From Chara braunii (Eukaryota > Streptophyta > Charophyceae > Charales > Characeae), in assembly GCA_003427395.1 (NCBI GenBank), contig BFEA01000085.1, positions 2,547,154 through 2,611,153 on the forward strand: a stretch of DNA of 64,000 nucleotides. The letters are read 5' to 3'. The stretch's first letter is position 1; every line of letters starts with the position of its first letter. Positions 1-12,383 of this stretch are shown here, one piece after another. The position numbers and the translations under genes are program-made. The notes under the pieces are model-generated. The model worked only from the letters and a program-made list of their open reading frames with translations. It was not told the DNA's origin and made no database searches.

Positions 1-442
1 GTCCAGCGTCCTACGACCGCCCAGTCTCAATAGGACAAAACTCCTCAAACTAGCCTTGAAGCACAGAAAAAGGCGGTTGAACTAATCGATAGTAAGCCTC
101 TCCAATCCTTCAGCCTATAGCATGATATCCTTGCAGCGCANAAGAAGAAATGCAACGCCGGCATGTTTCTAACGTCGAAACACTATTGGCAGAGAACTAC
201 AAGTTATAATCTGCAGAATTCGAAAATGCGCAAAGCAATTCACAAGGGCTTTTTGCAATTTTAACCCTAAAATTATTCCTAAAGCAAACTAAAACATCCC
301 ATAGAATCTCAAATTCTTATCTCAAACTCGTGTCAACTTCAAGCTAATCGTGGTGATATTGTTTCCCCAAAATAGAGAACAATCCTACAACAGTTAATTG
401 ATCACACCTGCAGGAGTGACCCTACTACCCTCCTTATTCGAC
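1..442. other. No recognisable feature
   Basis: I see no reading frame with protein-like character, no RNA gene and no clear repeat in this AT-rich stretch, which has one ambiguous base near position 141. Confidence 0.5.
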
Positions 443-1000
443 TACCCTGCCAGGAGCCTGATCTGCCATGACGGGTTTCCCACCACGCACCCTTGGACCT
501 TCGTAGTTTAGCGGACACAATGGGTATAACTCAAGTTTGCTCTTCGCTTGTTCTCTCATAGCATCTCACCAAAAGCGTTCCCACCGCCTCTTAATGCCCT
601 CATGGGCTCATGATGCTCAAGATGGCGCAACTATCAGTAATTCCCTGGGTTTCACCCTGACTATCGTACAAATTGCTTTGTTCTCACACTCATTAGCTGC
701 TGTATCGAGCTACCTTATCACCCACTCTGTTCCAACACCCCGCAAAGAGCCTGAGCTGCCATAACGGGTTTCCCACCACGCACCCTTGGTCCTTCGTGGT
801 TTAGCGGACACAATGGGTACAACTGAAGTTTGCTCCTTGCCGGTTCTCTTGTGCCACCTAACCAGTAACGTTCCCACCGCCCCTTGTTACACTCTCATTG
901 CACAAGGAGGCGCCGATACTAGCAATTCCATGGGTATCACTGAACTATCACCAGATTGCCTTCATTTCCAATCCTAAGCCACCGTACCTCATTCTCACAA
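443..1000. repeat. Tandem duplication, two ~293-bp units
   Basis: Two diverged head-to-tail copies. The motif ACGGGTTTCCCACCACGCAC occurs at about 471 and again 293 bases later at about 764. Both copies continue through a shared block (TTTAGCGGACACAATGGGTA) and then through matching but more diverged sequence. Short frames here change between copies, so I read it as non-coding repeat sequence. Confidence 0.8.
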
Positions 1001-1507
1001 AAAACCATTAAACCATTAAACACCAACCCGTCCAAATTTCATACTAATAAAAATCAGTCACAAATGGAAAGGCCAAGAAGATTCTCGTACTAACCCTAAA
1101 AATTGTATCAGAAACCAACTCAATTAACCCAATTTAAGATAAACCAGCTTTAAGCTGAATATAATAATCTTGTCTCAAAAAAATAAGCGAAAGAAGAACT
1201 ACCAATCCAGATTCTAACATGTTAATCTATGAAGAAAAATAATTGCAAGACCAACCTATGGCAGTACACCATTAACCCAACTAATTTCTTAAATTTTTTC
1301 AGGTACTGTCGTAGGTATATCAGGCGGAATACACTGGGAAGGTCACCGACCACTGAAACGGTCTGCAAAATGACCGTACCATATACCAACAGCAAAAACA
1401 ATCACAATACCCAAACCAATTTCGAAAATCTGCAAAATACCAAACACGAGAATCAATTAAGAAATCAACTCTTCTATAGACTAAGCGAGAAAAACACAAA
1501 GCCAAAA

Positions 1508-1571
1508 CATCTCAACAACGCCAACAACAGAGACGATATCATCTCAACAGCACCAACAACAGAGACGATAC
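1508..1571. repeat. 32-bp tandem repeat, two units
   Basis: CATCTCAACA...CAACAACAGAGACGATA is repeated twice in tandem with few changes. The rest of 1000-2440 holds no gene I can support; the GC-richer part (about 1840-2340) has overlapping frames on both strands but nothing protein-like. Confidence 0.65.
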
Positions 1572-2404
1572 CAAGAATCTACTGCGTAGAAAACTCTCAA
1601 GGAAAGGGTGAAAAACCCACCAAAGTTCGACCCTAAACCACTATAGACAGTCCCCGAAACTTAAGGTCATCGGGCAACTATAGTATCTCGTTCACTCATA
1701 AGAGTTCTTTACCAATCAGACAGAAACCATCGATTTCCTCATGAATGAACAGATCGTAGAAGACCAAAACAACAACCAAATTACGGGAAAAAAAAAACAC
1801 AAGGAGTAAGTGAACAGCAAACTGCCTTGCGACAAGATTAGGGCAAACAAGACTTGTTGAAGCCCTTGGACCTGCCGGAGTGTTGCCACCGCAACCGCAC
1901 GCTCTCCCACTGCGTCCGGATACGCCACTCCACGCTCCATGCTTCTCTGGTGGTGAAGGCAATCCAACTGATGTGTCTTCAACTACAACGCCCAACTTTT
2001 GGATGGTAAGAAAGGAGCCCCCCTTCCACCAGAAGGCTTGAGGGGAAGGCAGTTCCTCTGGTATCAAAGTCCTGTAAGATATGTATGTTGGTATGGAGGT
2101 CTGAAGGTCTGATGAGGAGCTGCCAGGATGCCGTGGCGTACGAGTGCAAAGGCACTCCCCACCCACTCAAGGGCTAGGCTACGCCAAGGCACTGTCGCCA
2201 TAGCTCTCACACAGCTATGGTGCCTGGTAGGGTATGGGCCCCGTGGAAAAAGTTCAACGTCCGCATACCCCAACGTTGCAACCCACACAGCCGCTGACGG
2301 AGACCGGGCACCGCCACCGCCGATGTCGCCGCTACGTTAGCGAGCATTCGCGCGGCCCCCCAGAGTTGCTGATTTAGTTCAAGTTTTTTTTGTTTTTGAC
2401 AGCC

Positions 2405-2612
2405 TTCCTTACGTACGTTTGAATTGTTTGAACTGTGAGCCCAGGGAGCGAGTTCCACTAACAGCGTTGAGCAACCTCAACGTTCGAATCTGGACTCTTT
2501 TACGGAAACGTGCAGAAATGTTGTCGAGTTTCCCGAGCTGCAAGTCTCCACAAACACGTCCAGATTCAGGCGTTGAGGTAGCTCAATGCTGCTATTGGGA
2601 CTTTGCCCCAGC
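2405..2612. repeat. Dispersed foldback repeat, copy 1
   Basis: A foldback: the left arm (about 2445-2498, containing GAGCAACCTCAACG) is matched in inverted orientation by the right arm (about 2558-2610, containing CGTTGAGGTAGCTC). The left half is also homologous to sequence at 36.46-36.61 kb; both contain GCCTTCCTTACG, GAGCCCAGRGAGCRAGT and the CTCAACG block. This makes it a dispersed repeat family with at least two members in the window, probably an old palindromic element. Confidence 0.65.
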
Positions 2613-3361
2613 ACGTCAGTCTTTCCCCCCCCCAAACTTAAGAAGGGCCTTAAGATATCACAGTGGATGAGCGCTGTGAACCCAGCACGCTGCGGTTTTT
2701 TTTTGTTTTTTTTTTTTTTCTACAAAAAAACCTTGAGATGTCATCATACACAATGGCCCGCAAGTGAGGAGTGTGGACAGTGACCACTTTCTCAGTCTTC
2801 AGTTCTGCGGCGCATGAATTTTTTATAGTATACAAACTTAAAACGCATTATAACGTGCCTTTTGCTGTAGCAGAAAGCGGATAAAGATGCCCTCGAACTT
2901 TTCCATACATCCCTTGGCCTCTCGGCATTTTTGTCTATTCAAGGATATGTATTATATACAATGTACACCATGCCGGTTTCATTTATTTATTTCTATTTTT
3001 CTTTTGAATTGTTTAAATTATGCTTTGTTTACTATGTTTGATTCAATTTTTGCAAGCCTACAGAGGCTTGCTAGAGGCCCTCATTGGCTCCTTTTTTATT
3101 ATTTTTGTGTGTGTTTTGCACCAGCTCTGCCGCGCCCTTCTATATCCCTTGGGCAGGTATAATTTGATTCAATCTTGCCAGTTTCAGATCAACCTTCTCA
3201 TCTCTATTTCGTCCTCCGGAAACAGCCCCAGAACCTGCTAGTGTCGATCACTCCAACGTGGCGAGGACCCTTTTCAGGAAGGGTAGATTCAACTTTTGCT
3301 ACGGGGGCGAATCGTTGAATCTCTGGTCCAGCGCTAGTTGCAGTCTTAGAGAAGCGCGGAT

Positions 3362-3446
3362 GTGTGTGTTTTTTTTTTTTTTTTTTTTGGGGGGGGGGGG
3401 GGGGGGGAAGGGGTCCCCCTAAAAAAAAAAAAAAAAAAAAAAAAAG
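3362..3446. repeat. Homopolymer foldback T-run, G-run, A-run
   Basis: A run of T is followed by a run of G, a short AAGGGGTCCCCCT spacer and a run of A. The T and A runs are complementary and the G run faces a C run, so the block can fold back. Homopolymer lengths in such DNA are unreliable. The surrounding 2613-4200 contains no gene I can support. Confidence 0.6.
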
Positions 3447-4205
3447 GTCGGATGGACAATTTACACTTCGGCAGCGGGTCGAGGCCCTTGACCTTGGTTT
3501 GATCCATCCAGATAATCTCGCGGATCAGACCGTGAACGACGCGGGTCATGTACCCCGGGCGGCAGCCCTTCGTACCTTGGTCTTCGCGAGGCAGGAAAGC
3601 AAGTAGGACCCAGGTTCCATTCTACTTTATCGTTTTTCCTTCCAACTGTTCCCAGCGTCGTTGTAATCATTTCCACATCCATTTTGAAGCCGACCATTTT
3701 CGCCATAGGCGTTGGGTGGATGTATACGACCAGTTGCACTGCACACATCTGAGCCCCGTTTCCATCCCTCTACTTAGTAGCCAGATTGCAGATGGGGTTA
3801 TTAGCAGTGGCAACAGCCAGAGAATCGTGCCAGAATCATGTTATGTGTTTTTTTTGTAATTTGTTTCAAGCATGATGCAAAGGAATTGTATTTGCGGAGT
3901 TTATAAACTTAACACAAAGTACATAAGGCGAAAGGCGTATGCTGGACGTCCTTGCGTGCAGCCAAGCGTTGCGAGTGGCCAGTAAGCGGTGCCTGGTAGT
4001 TTTCTGCCGCAATGTGTCAGCAGCCGTGCGAAAAGACGATGCGGTCCTCTGTCGAAGTGCAGACACCAGCCCTGTTTTCCGTATAGGAAAACTTATGATT
4101 ATCTAGCTGTTTATTCTCCATTGAGATCAACAGTATGGATTCTTTTTTTTTTTTGCGTCGACCAGTTCGACGAGGTCTTATGAATTTTTTTTTTTCCGGT
4201 CCCAG

Positions 4206-4370
4206 GCGTGATTGCTCGTATACGTCCAGCATCGCTTGTATACATTCAGCATCTGCTGTCTTCGCCTGAATACTAGACATCTTCGTATTGATAGAATTTG
4301 ACCCAAAAGATTGTTTGTATACATCCAACATTACTTGTATACATTCAGCATCCCTTGTATACATTTAAAA
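4206..4370. repeat. Short degenerate repeats around TGTATACATTCAGCATC
   Basis: The motif TTGTATACATTCAGCATC or close variants (GTATACGTCCAGCATC, GTATACATCCAACATT) recurs about five times. It lies immediately outside the left inverted-repeat arm that starts at 4395. Confidence 0.6.
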
Positions 4371-4394
4371 CCTCGAAAGTTGGTTTTAGCACGA

Positions 4395-4598
4395 TGAACC
4401 TCTTGAACTTCACTTCTTACCTCGTTTTTTCTTTTCTTTTCTTTATTTAAGCTTTAGCTTCAACCCGGACATGCACAAATTGAGAAATTGTCTAGATTGT
4501 TAGGAGGCAGCATATGCCGGCAAACGGGCTGAACAAGCAATGGTGATCACTGTTGAATAAACCTTTTAACTTGACTTCTCGCTAGATAAACATGGAGC
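4395..4598 (+). repeat. Left inverted-repeat arm
   Basis: About 204 bp, complementary to 8025-8223. The arm has a T-rich tract, an AAGCTTTAGCTTCAACCCGG core and ends in TAGATAAACATGGAGC. The main difference from the partner arm is a ~15-bp insertion near the middle. Confidence 0.8.
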
Positions 4599-5103
4599 TA
4601 GGAAACAAACTCGACAACATTAGACAGACATGTAAAGGCACCCGAAAGGCGACTGCAGGGGAAGCGTTGTCTTTTCTCTCAACTTTTTTTCTGATCTATC
4701 TTTTGCTGCGCCATGTCGTCTTTTTTGTTTCAGTGTCCTCCTTTTTTATTCTCGTTTTCCGTGCTCTACTACGACGCTCTCATTGGCTGTCGATTCAAAC
4801 TTCGAGATCTTTTTTGTTTTTTTTTATTGGGAAAACTTCGAGATTCCGCACATGGTGGTGAGGACATACACACAGGCATTTCAAGATTGTCTTTGCAAGG
4901 GGGGGGGGAAATACAAAACTCAAAGGAAGTAGAGAAGAACCCAAAATATGCCGAATCCTGATGATGGAGCGAGATCAAATAAATTTTTGTATTACGACAG
5001 GTCACTTGGATGATCATATGTCAAGTAAATTCACAAAAGAACACGCATTCACACCTGAACAGGTTTGGTACAGTCATTTCTTTTTTCGTGGAAGCGTGTA
5101 TAT

Positions 5104-5282
<179 letters not shown>

Positions 5283-6793
5283 CAGCCATGTTCGCAAAGA
5301 GATAAAGAATGGGTATTTTCATCAATAGGATGAACAAAACCGGAAGGACTCTTGCCTCAAAATATGGGAATACACACTATTTTCAGCTATGCGCGTAGAA
5401 AGACAGCCCCGGAGAGAGACCTCATCCGTCGACGGGATGAGTAAAATAGGAATCTTTTACTGGCTGCGTTGCCTCCACCCCTTTTTTGTTTGTCATTTTT
5501 TTTTTTTCCTGTTTTTAAGAAAACAAGAAGAAAAGCCTATCCCCGATGATATCCGGGTTCAAGCTCGCTGCACCGTGTCGTGCAAATAGGGGTCATCTGA
5601 AATGTATTAAACACAGCTCAAGCTGAAACCATGGCCCGACCCAGCTGTCTAAACCTGATCCCAAAGCAGTTACACCCAACTCCAATTCAACCTAGTCCAT
5701 CGGGTTGAAGACCACAACAACAGGGTTCACATTTGAGACTTCAGGCTTTAAACCAATTTTGATTTCAACCTGTTCGCAGCGCAAGAGGAACCTGCGTAGT
5801 AGTAAGTATCCAAAAGAGCAACTAGGGCAATTAAAGAAAGAAGGATTAAAAAAAAAGGTAGAGAACTAAGTGTTCAATCCGGGGCAGGTGCAATTTCAGA
5901 TCGGGTCGGAGCAACGTGGTTACGCGTGGCAGGAATCACAGTAGATAGGTTTGAACCGTATCAGATAGGTTTGGTTCTGACCTGAGAGACTATCGGGGCG
6001 AAAATCTCGGGGCTACGTCGTTCTTAAGCAGGCCCGCTTTGCGCCAGCTGATACAAGGTACAGTAGGATTGATCTCACATTCGGGAGGCAACTTCTGAAG
6101 AGGAAGACCTACCGGTAAGCGACATGTTACATCATACTGAGAACGCACGAAATAGGTTATTAAATGCCTGATTGCGGACATTGTATCAACTGACATTGTC
6201 CCTAAGGCGCCCCTGCCGGGGCCATTTGATTCATTGTCGGTCAAACCAGGACGCGTTCACATCCTGCCTATCTTGACAGCATACCAACTGGCACCTATCG
6301 GGAAAAAGCCCGCAACAGAAGCGGCCGGTTTTGTTTCCTGGTTTTTTATGTGCTGCCGTCCTGGCTGTGTGTCTACGCTGCGCAGCGTCGTCTGTTGTTT
6401 TATCTTCCTCTCCATCTGCGTCTTTTGCCCCTTTGCAGAGCTGTGATCTGTGGGCGGCAGAGACTTTTCCTGGAAACTTTTCCATGCTTGCATCCACCCG
6501 ATGGCGAGTCATCGACATGGCAGCCTGCATGTGTGTTGACTGTGCATGAGCAGGCTTGAACTTGCACGGGGATTCTGCACAGGCGAAAGAAAGAAGGAAA
6601 GGAGAAAGAGAAACATCCAGATATAGGGGAAGGAGTAAACGGGTTATACATCTCAGTTTTCTGTTACAACATTGGTAGCCCCATGGTTTGTGGGTGGAGG
6701 GGACAATGTTCTCATCAACCCATTGTCCAATCATGGAGACGTGCCAGGTTCAATAGGCTCTGCATACATAAGGGAAGGTTCCGGTCGCATATA

Positions 6794-7198
6794 CTAAAAC
6801 TCTGAAGTGCAAGTCGGCATGCGAGGCATATATGTATCGTCCTGATCAGATGCATGATAGAATGCGAAGCAGGTTCCGATCATTGGAATTGTATATCGTG
6901 TATCATAATCGGAGACGTCTACTCTTCGCAGCAGTGGCAATAGATGTTTGTAAGTCTCACGGAATGTTATCCTCAGTGTCACATGTGTAGCAGCGACTTC
7001 GCTCTCGCTGCCGACATCCGCCAAATAGACTGTAACCATATGTCGAGCGCCTTGTCGCCACCTGTTAAAATATACTAACAGCCCTTCTTCTGTGATTGTC
7101 GCCGTCTCACGGTAAGGACGATGTTGAATGTAATTCATCAGGTCGGCAAGTGTACTATGAAGTATACGTTGTTGTTCTTCCATAGCACTGGACAACAA
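6794..7198 (-). CDS. Small unknown protein, family member 1
   Basis: Open frame of 134 codons starting at ATG 7198 (a second ATG lies five codons in). I do not recognise the family. It aligns by eye with frames at 10486-10920, 11462-12097, about 10975-11285 and 23978-24426. Shared features in order: a helix-like start with YIQHRP, a strand GLLVYFNRW, a strand VTVYLADVG, a helix, then LLPLLRRVDVSDYD and finally IPMIGTCFAF. It has no signal peptide, membrane segment or recognisable catalytic motif. It is the only protein-like frame inside the inverted-repeat segment 4395-8223. The recurring aromatic and hydrophobic positions across copies argue for a real, conserved domain of about 110 residues. 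Function unknown. Confidence 0.6.
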   Translation of the reverse strand: MLSSAMEEQQRILHSTLADLMNYIQHRPYRETATITEEGLLVYFNRWRQGARHMVTVYLADVGSESEVAATHVTLRITFRETYKHLLPLLRRVDVSDYDTRYTIPMIGTCFAFYHASDQDDTYMPRMPTCTSEF

Positions 7199-7943
7199 AA
7201 TAGAAGAAGTCGAAGGAGAGGCAGATTATGTTGGTTATGGACCTGCAAAACACAAGGGAAGTGCAGCGGAAGGTACAAATATAAATATTCTGCTTTGAGG
7301 ATGAAAGAACGCATGAAGCGAAAACAAAGGAGCGTGAGACAGAGAGAGAGGGATAGAGAGAGAAAGCAGGCACAGACCACAAAAATATGGCGATCTACCT
7401 TTTCTTGTCAGCACTGCATCACATGTTGACATACATAAAGCAACAATAGAAGAAATTGAAGCAGAAGGAGATTATGTTGGTCATGGCCCTGCAAAACACA
7501 ATGGAAGCGTAGCAGAAGGTACAAATATAAATATTTCGCTTTGAGGATAAAATAACTCATGAAGCAAAAACAAAAGAAGGCAGAAAGTAAAAAGATTGAG
7601 AAGCACAAAGGGGGAGGAGGGAAAGAGAGAGCAGACGATAATATATATATATATATATATATCATGTTCTTTCTCTTTCTTTTTCTTTTTCTTTTTCCGT
7701 CTTTCTCTTTTCATCTCTTTCTTTTTTTTTCTTGTTGTTTTTCTTTCTTTTTGTCTCTTTATCGTTCTTTCTTTCTTTCTTTCTTTCTTGCTTAGCATAG
7801 AGTAACAAAGCAAGGCATTCTTTAGATTATTAAGGATAGCATCGACATGTGAAAAAGAGAGAGAAAGAGAGAAAAAAAAAAAAACATAGCGATCTACGTT
7901 TTTTTGTCAGTACCGCATCACATGCTGACATACTTAAAGCGAC
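7191..7943. repeat. Tandem duplication expanded by microsatellites
   Basis: Unit 1 (about 7191-7440) and unit 2 (about 7441-7943) share a beginning (GAAGAAATTGAAGCAGAAGG type, then CCTGCAAAACACAA and GGTACAAATATAAATAT) and an end (GCGATCTACSTTTTCTTGTC, CATCACATGYTGACATAC). Unit 2 is longer because a (TA)n run at about 7640 and TTTC-rich pyrimidine tracts to about 7795 lie inside it. Confidence 0.8.
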
Positions 7944-8024
7944 AATGACAGAGACAAGCGAATAAGCAAACGACATTTATATTGTATAAAGTATGCCATC
8001 AATATTGTATCTTTGTGGACATCA

Positions 8025-8223
8025 GCTGCATGTTTATCTAGCGATAAGTCAAGTTAAAAGGTTTATTCAGCAGTGATCACCATTGCATGTTTATTTGAGA
8101 CGCTGAACCCGTTTGCCGGCATATGTTGACCCCTAACAATTTGTGCATGTCCGGGTTGAAGCTAAAGCTTAAATAAAGAAAAGAAAATAAAAAAGAGGTA
8201 AAAAGTGAAGTTCAGGAGGTTCA
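8025..8223 (-). repeat. Right inverted-repeat arm
   Basis: About 199 bp, reverse complement of the left arm at 4395-4598. Its inner end is GCTGCATGTTTATCTA and its outer end GGTTCA. Confidence 0.8.
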
Positions 8224-8769
8224 GTTGACATAATTAAAGCGACTTACCATCTTTAAGCTGCTGTAGTCCAATGTCTTAAAAAAGAAGTTCATCGGAACGC
8301 ACAAAAGATAGGCAAATTGGTAGCCGGGAAAATGGAGCGGAAGACAGGAAGGAAGAGAGAAGTAAGAAGACAGAAAAGGAGAAAGAGGCATAGGAAGAGA
8401 AAAAGAGAGGGAGGAAAGAAGAGAGGGAAAAAGAAAGGCTAGAGACTCATCTCCTCTCTTTCTTTTGTTCTTTCTTTTTCTTAGGCCTCCCTTCTCCCTT
8501 CTAAGTTCCGAAGGATAACTAGATATATTAGAGCTAATAAAGTTGAGGTGAAGTAGACTAGGGTATATTTAGCCAGAAAGAGAAAGGGAGAAAGTGAAAA
8601 AGAGACACAGAAAAAGAAAGTCCGCGCGCGCACGAGAGGAAGACGCGTAGTTAGAGAAAGAGATGATACACATAACAATGCAGTAGGGCAGAGCATAACA
8701 TAGAATATCATTAAATATAGTAGAGCCTAGAGTATTATAGAATAGCACAAGTATTAAGGATAACATGGA

Positions 8770-8844
<75 letters not shown>

Positions 8845-10180
8845 CAGCATGGCATGATACAACATAGGAAAGCATATCATAGCATAAGAGAGGGAGAGAA
8901 AGAGAGAACGCTTCTTTACTCCTCTCTTTCTTTCTTTCCGTCTTTCTTTCTCCGCTTCTTTCTTTCATTCATTCTTTTTCTGACTCTCTTTCTTTCTTTC
9001 TCGCTATCTATCCATCCATTTATCTATCATTTTTTCACTTTTTCTTTCTTTCTCACCTCTAAGCCATGAAGGGCAGCATAGATATGTTAGATCAAAGAAA
9101 TCCACCGTGAAGTAGACAGAGAGACAAAAAAAAAGAAGGAAGATAGAGAGAGAAAGAGAGAAAGAGAGAGAGAGAGAGAGAAGGGAAGAGAGAGAGAGAG
9201 AAAGAGCGAAAGGGAGAACGAAAGACGAGACAACATATCACAACATAAGTTGGCATAACAGAACATATGCATTTAATATCACATAGCATAGCATAATATA
9301 AAACATGGCGTCCTGAAACAGAACGGTCTTTTTCATTTGTTGCAAAACAAAGAGGCACACTCGAAAAGATTTGGAAGAGAGAGAGAGAGGATTCTGAAAA
9401 GAGAAGGAAAGAAAGAGGGAAAGGGAGTCTCAGAGGGAAAAAAAGAGAAAGAAAGAAGAAGGGGGCTAAAAAAAAATAGTCAAAAAGAATAGATGAGTAA
9501 AAAGGGGGGGGGATGAGAGATTGCAGAAGCAAAAAAACTATATCGTTGTTTGTATATGTTCGAAAAAAAAACAACTAACGGATAATGTTAAAAAAAAAAC
9601 AGGTATCCTGAAAAAACGGCATGAATCTAAGTAGAGACGAAGTTGGTAACCTTAGCTACAAACCACGAGATAGCATCTTGCGTCTATAAGACTGCAAATA
9701 GTGTCTGAACAGGAAGCAACAAGAAAAACATGTATTTCTCTCTGCACCGGAAAACGAACAACGAGAGAACAACGCCTGCAGTTTGTTGAAGTACACGCCC
9801 TTTCGGCACCAGCGTGGTTGGAATGTAGATTTGTGGCAGAATGGCATTTGCTTTGCTTTAGCCGTATTGTATGTAGCGTTGTCTATCCTCACCTCTAATA
9901 ACGGATCCGATGTGTGTAAGCTTGTCTGTCAGTCGTTGTTTTTCTTTTGTCCTTCCCCTGCTCTCCTTGTCGTCATTTTCTCCTCCCTGATTCATCTTGT
10001 GTCCTTGTTGTGAACAAACGAGTTTTAGCATATGTCTACTAAGACATCACTGAGCATACCTACTTCGCACCTGTTCCAATTAGCAATCACTATCCTACAT
10101 CTAGAAAGCCTCCTAATAAAAATTGACAAGACGGGTTGTTTTTTTTGTTGCTAACTAAAACATACCAACAAAAAAACGAA
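8224..10180. other. Purine/pyrimidine-rich gene-free stretch
   Basis: Alternating GA-rich blocks (8340-8440, 8570-8645, 9117-9240, 9375-9460) and TTTC-rich blocks (8920-9060) dominate. The frames here give only Ser/Leu or Arg/Glu/Lys low-complexity peptides. From 9650 to 10180 the composition becomes ordinary, but I see no feature. Confidence 0.7.
8772..8842. repeat. (GA)n microsatellite
   Basis: About 35 uninterrupted GA units. It sits in a block (about 8340-9530) that switches several times between purine-rich and pyrimidine-rich strands and contains no gene. Confidence 0.95.
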
Positions 10181-10485
10181 GTAAAATCATGTTACGAATA
10201 GGCGCCGATATTATGTGCACATGCCTACAATGTGAAGAACGCATTCCAGTCCATGCTCTTTATACGGATGAAGCAGCTCTGGTACATGGAGAAAGAGTAC
10301 ATAATATATATACAGTCTGCAAAATGGCGGCAACCGCAGCGACAATGTCCATTCTCTGTCAGCAGTCAATGTATTGGCATATCTTCTCTTCAGATTGTCA
10401 TCGAGAAAAATATACGCTGGAGTGACTCTCTCTCAGAAAGCGAACCAATATGTACGCTCTCAATGTTCGCGTTGAACGACGCCGT

Positions 10486-10920
10486 CTATGGATTCTCTGC
10501 AAAACGATGTCCAGTAGTTTGTCGAAATGCGACAAACGAACCGGTAGGCGGCATCACATCTCGTGAGCTACAACCATAGACCACGACTCTTCGTATGTAG
10601 GGCATAATGTCGAGGTGCGTACGACAGATGTCGGTCGACGACGCTTCATGTATGCGCTGGACGGCCTGTTGTTCATCGACATCCAGAATGTACATATGTA
10701 CAACGTACTTGCCCCCCTGATGGCGAACATCATAGTGCACTAGCAGACCGCGTTCCTCAACAATGCTTATGTCGTTGCCAGAGCGGTAGCGAATATGCTC
10801 TCCAAACTGCGAGAGCGTTGTGTGTACGACATGGCACGGGTGATCTTGTCGGTGCAGTGATACATCCAATGCTTGCAACACCGGGATGCCTGCCATAGTA
10901 TACTCTGCAGCACCACACAA
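10486..10920 (-). CDS. Small unknown protein, family member 2
   Basis: Frame of 144 codons from an ATG at 10920; an ATG nine codons in could also be the start. It shows the full family pattern: an N-terminal segment with TTLSQFGEHIRYR, GLLVHYDVRHQGG followed by YVVHMYILDVDEQQ, a linker with LDIMPYIRRVVVYG, then VMPPTGSFVAFRQTTG near the C-terminus. It lies between the decayed member at 10975-11285 and a gene-poor stretch, on the same strand as the Helitron-like genes. No predicted function, no membrane segment. Similarity to member 4 at 11462-12097 is highest in the central strand pair and the final IGT/TGS...F segment. Confidence 0.6.
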   Translation of the reverse strand: MCGAAEYTMAGIPVLQALDVSLHRQDHPCHVVHTTLSQFGEHIRYRSGNDISIVEERGLLVHYDVRHQGGKYVVHMYILDVDEQQAVQRIHEASSTDICRTHLDIMPYIRRVVVYGCSSRDVMPPTGSFVAFRQTTGHRFAENP

Positions 10921-10974
10921 AGGAGAGAACCGGACGACCGTTCATTAGAGAGTGTACATAGATGTAGCGGAAGC

Positions 10975-11285
10975 ATTGAATATCAAACAATCACCGGGTC
11001 GGTATGCATGAGCGACTATATCACCGAAGAGAACCACCGTGCCCAATGGCGGAATCTGCGCATAGGTCGTGAAGCCATGAACAATAGCAACACGGAAGAG
11101 CAGACAACGGAAAACGGCAAAGGCAGAGCGGTGTCTCCCAGGTAGATGTGTACATCAAAAGAAGCGCTTAACACATGAATGCGACGGAATATTAATGCCT
11201 TCTTCCAGAATTCGGGTATGCGGGGGTGACGAGTAGCTTGAATGTACTCTGCAAGTTCGTGAGCGGAGCGATGCACAATAACCAT
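10975..11285 (-). pseudogene. Small unknown protein, family member 3, frameshifted
   Basis: From ATG 11285 the frame reads AHELAEYIQATRH and DVHIYLGDTAL, matching the first half of the family. The second half (VAIVHGFTTYAQIPPLGTVV) continues in a different frame downstream, so at least one frameshift separates the two halves. The middle helix region also looks shortened. I call it a decayed copy; a sequencing indel is the alternative. Confidence 0.5.
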
Positions 11286-11461
11286 TATGTAAACTGAAAG
11301 AAATCCCTGTTCATAAGCAGATAATGTCAGCAACAAACGGAAGAAAAATAAGTGGAAAAGACAGCAGGTTAGATATGAAATACGACAGTCTTTGCAACAT
11401 ACAAGCATAACCAGAGAACGGGTCTAACAACCGCGAATTTGTCTCACCTTGCCCAAAGGAG

Positions 11462-12097
11462 CTATGCGGCAGAATCGTCGGCCTTATGTGTTTTAGTGGA
11501 GCATGTCAAATTCGAAATGTCCGGAGAAGTATGCGTTCCAGCAGAAACCGACGATGTACCGGACTCGCCCGCCGTTGTAGGCATCACAGGCTGCGGGTGC
11601 ATGGAGTGCATCTTTGTGTTGAAATATGGTATGAACTGTTTACCGAAGTACTTACGCCCCGTTGTATGACTGAATGTTAAAACGGTGCCTATCGCGGGTA
11701 GTGTGCACCTTTCGTCCAAATCATAGATCGTTCCTCTGCGTAGAAGCGGTAAAATATCGTTTTGTGTATTTCCGTACGTGTTTGACAAAGTCCAGTGTGT
11801 CACTTCCACTGCATCCTGCTGGTCCATGTCCGCAAGAGTGATATGCAACACATATGTCTCACCTTCCCACCTCCATAGATGGTGCACAAAGTATCCTTTC
11901 TCCACGACTTCGACTGACACTTTCGGCTTTCCAACGTTTGCGAGCTCCTCCCATATGTATTCTTCCATCTGCAAAGTACTCATGTAAACGACCTCGTTAT
12001 GCTTCACTCGCTTGTGTTCCCTACTTTCATTCGAAAGACGTATTTGTTTACGCAGACCAAGGCGATCACGCTTAAGCGGAGGAAGCGCCATCGACAT
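11462..12097 (-). CDS. Small unknown protein, family member 4, with C-terminal extension
   Basis: The longest family member, 211 codons. After a basic N-terminus (LKRDRLGLRKQIRL) the shared domain covers about residues 35-150: LQMEEYIWEEL, KGYFVHHLWRWEG, YVLHITLADMDQQDAVE, DILPLLRRGTIYDLDERCTL, PAIGTVLTFSHTTG. A ~60-residue Ser/Thr/Pro/His-rich tail follows that the shorter members lack. The gene begins about 290 bp downstream of the Ulp1 protease end of the Helitron-like transposase, on the same strand. That position and its multiple copies suggest cargo of the element. It could equally be a host gene family captured and amplified by it. Function unknown. Confidence 0.65.
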   Translation of the reverse strand: MSMALPPLKRDRLGLRKQIRLSNESREHKRVKHNEVVYMSTLQMEEYIWEELANVGKPKVSVEVVEKGYFVHHLWRWEGETYVLHITLADMDQQDAVEVTHWTLSNTYGNTQNDILPLLRRGTIYDLDERCTLPAIGTVLTFSHTTGRKYFGKQFIPYFNTKMHSMHPQPVMPTTAGESGTSSVSAGTHTSPDISNLTCSTKTHKADDSAA

Positions 12098-12383
12098 TTC
12101 AAGACGAAGCCATGATCTGGACAGAAAATGACAGACGTTGTGTAAACAGCGAAAAACAATCCGTGAATATATAGAACTGGAAATATAATCGACGACATCT
12201 TGATCATGCAGTATGATTAAGGCATTGGAAGCAGGGTGGTAAAGGGAAGCGAGAATGAGGATGAGGAATCATGTATCGGAGGGTTTTGGTCACCAACTTG
12301 GCATGAACAAACGACCGATAAAAACGTATATCTTTTTAATCGAAATCAGTTATGTGTAGACATGGATGCATGAATAATACATA

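Noticed and set aside
2113-2122. CTGATGAGGAG as a further hammerhead core
   Set aside because: No GAAA or helix II follows within the expected distance.
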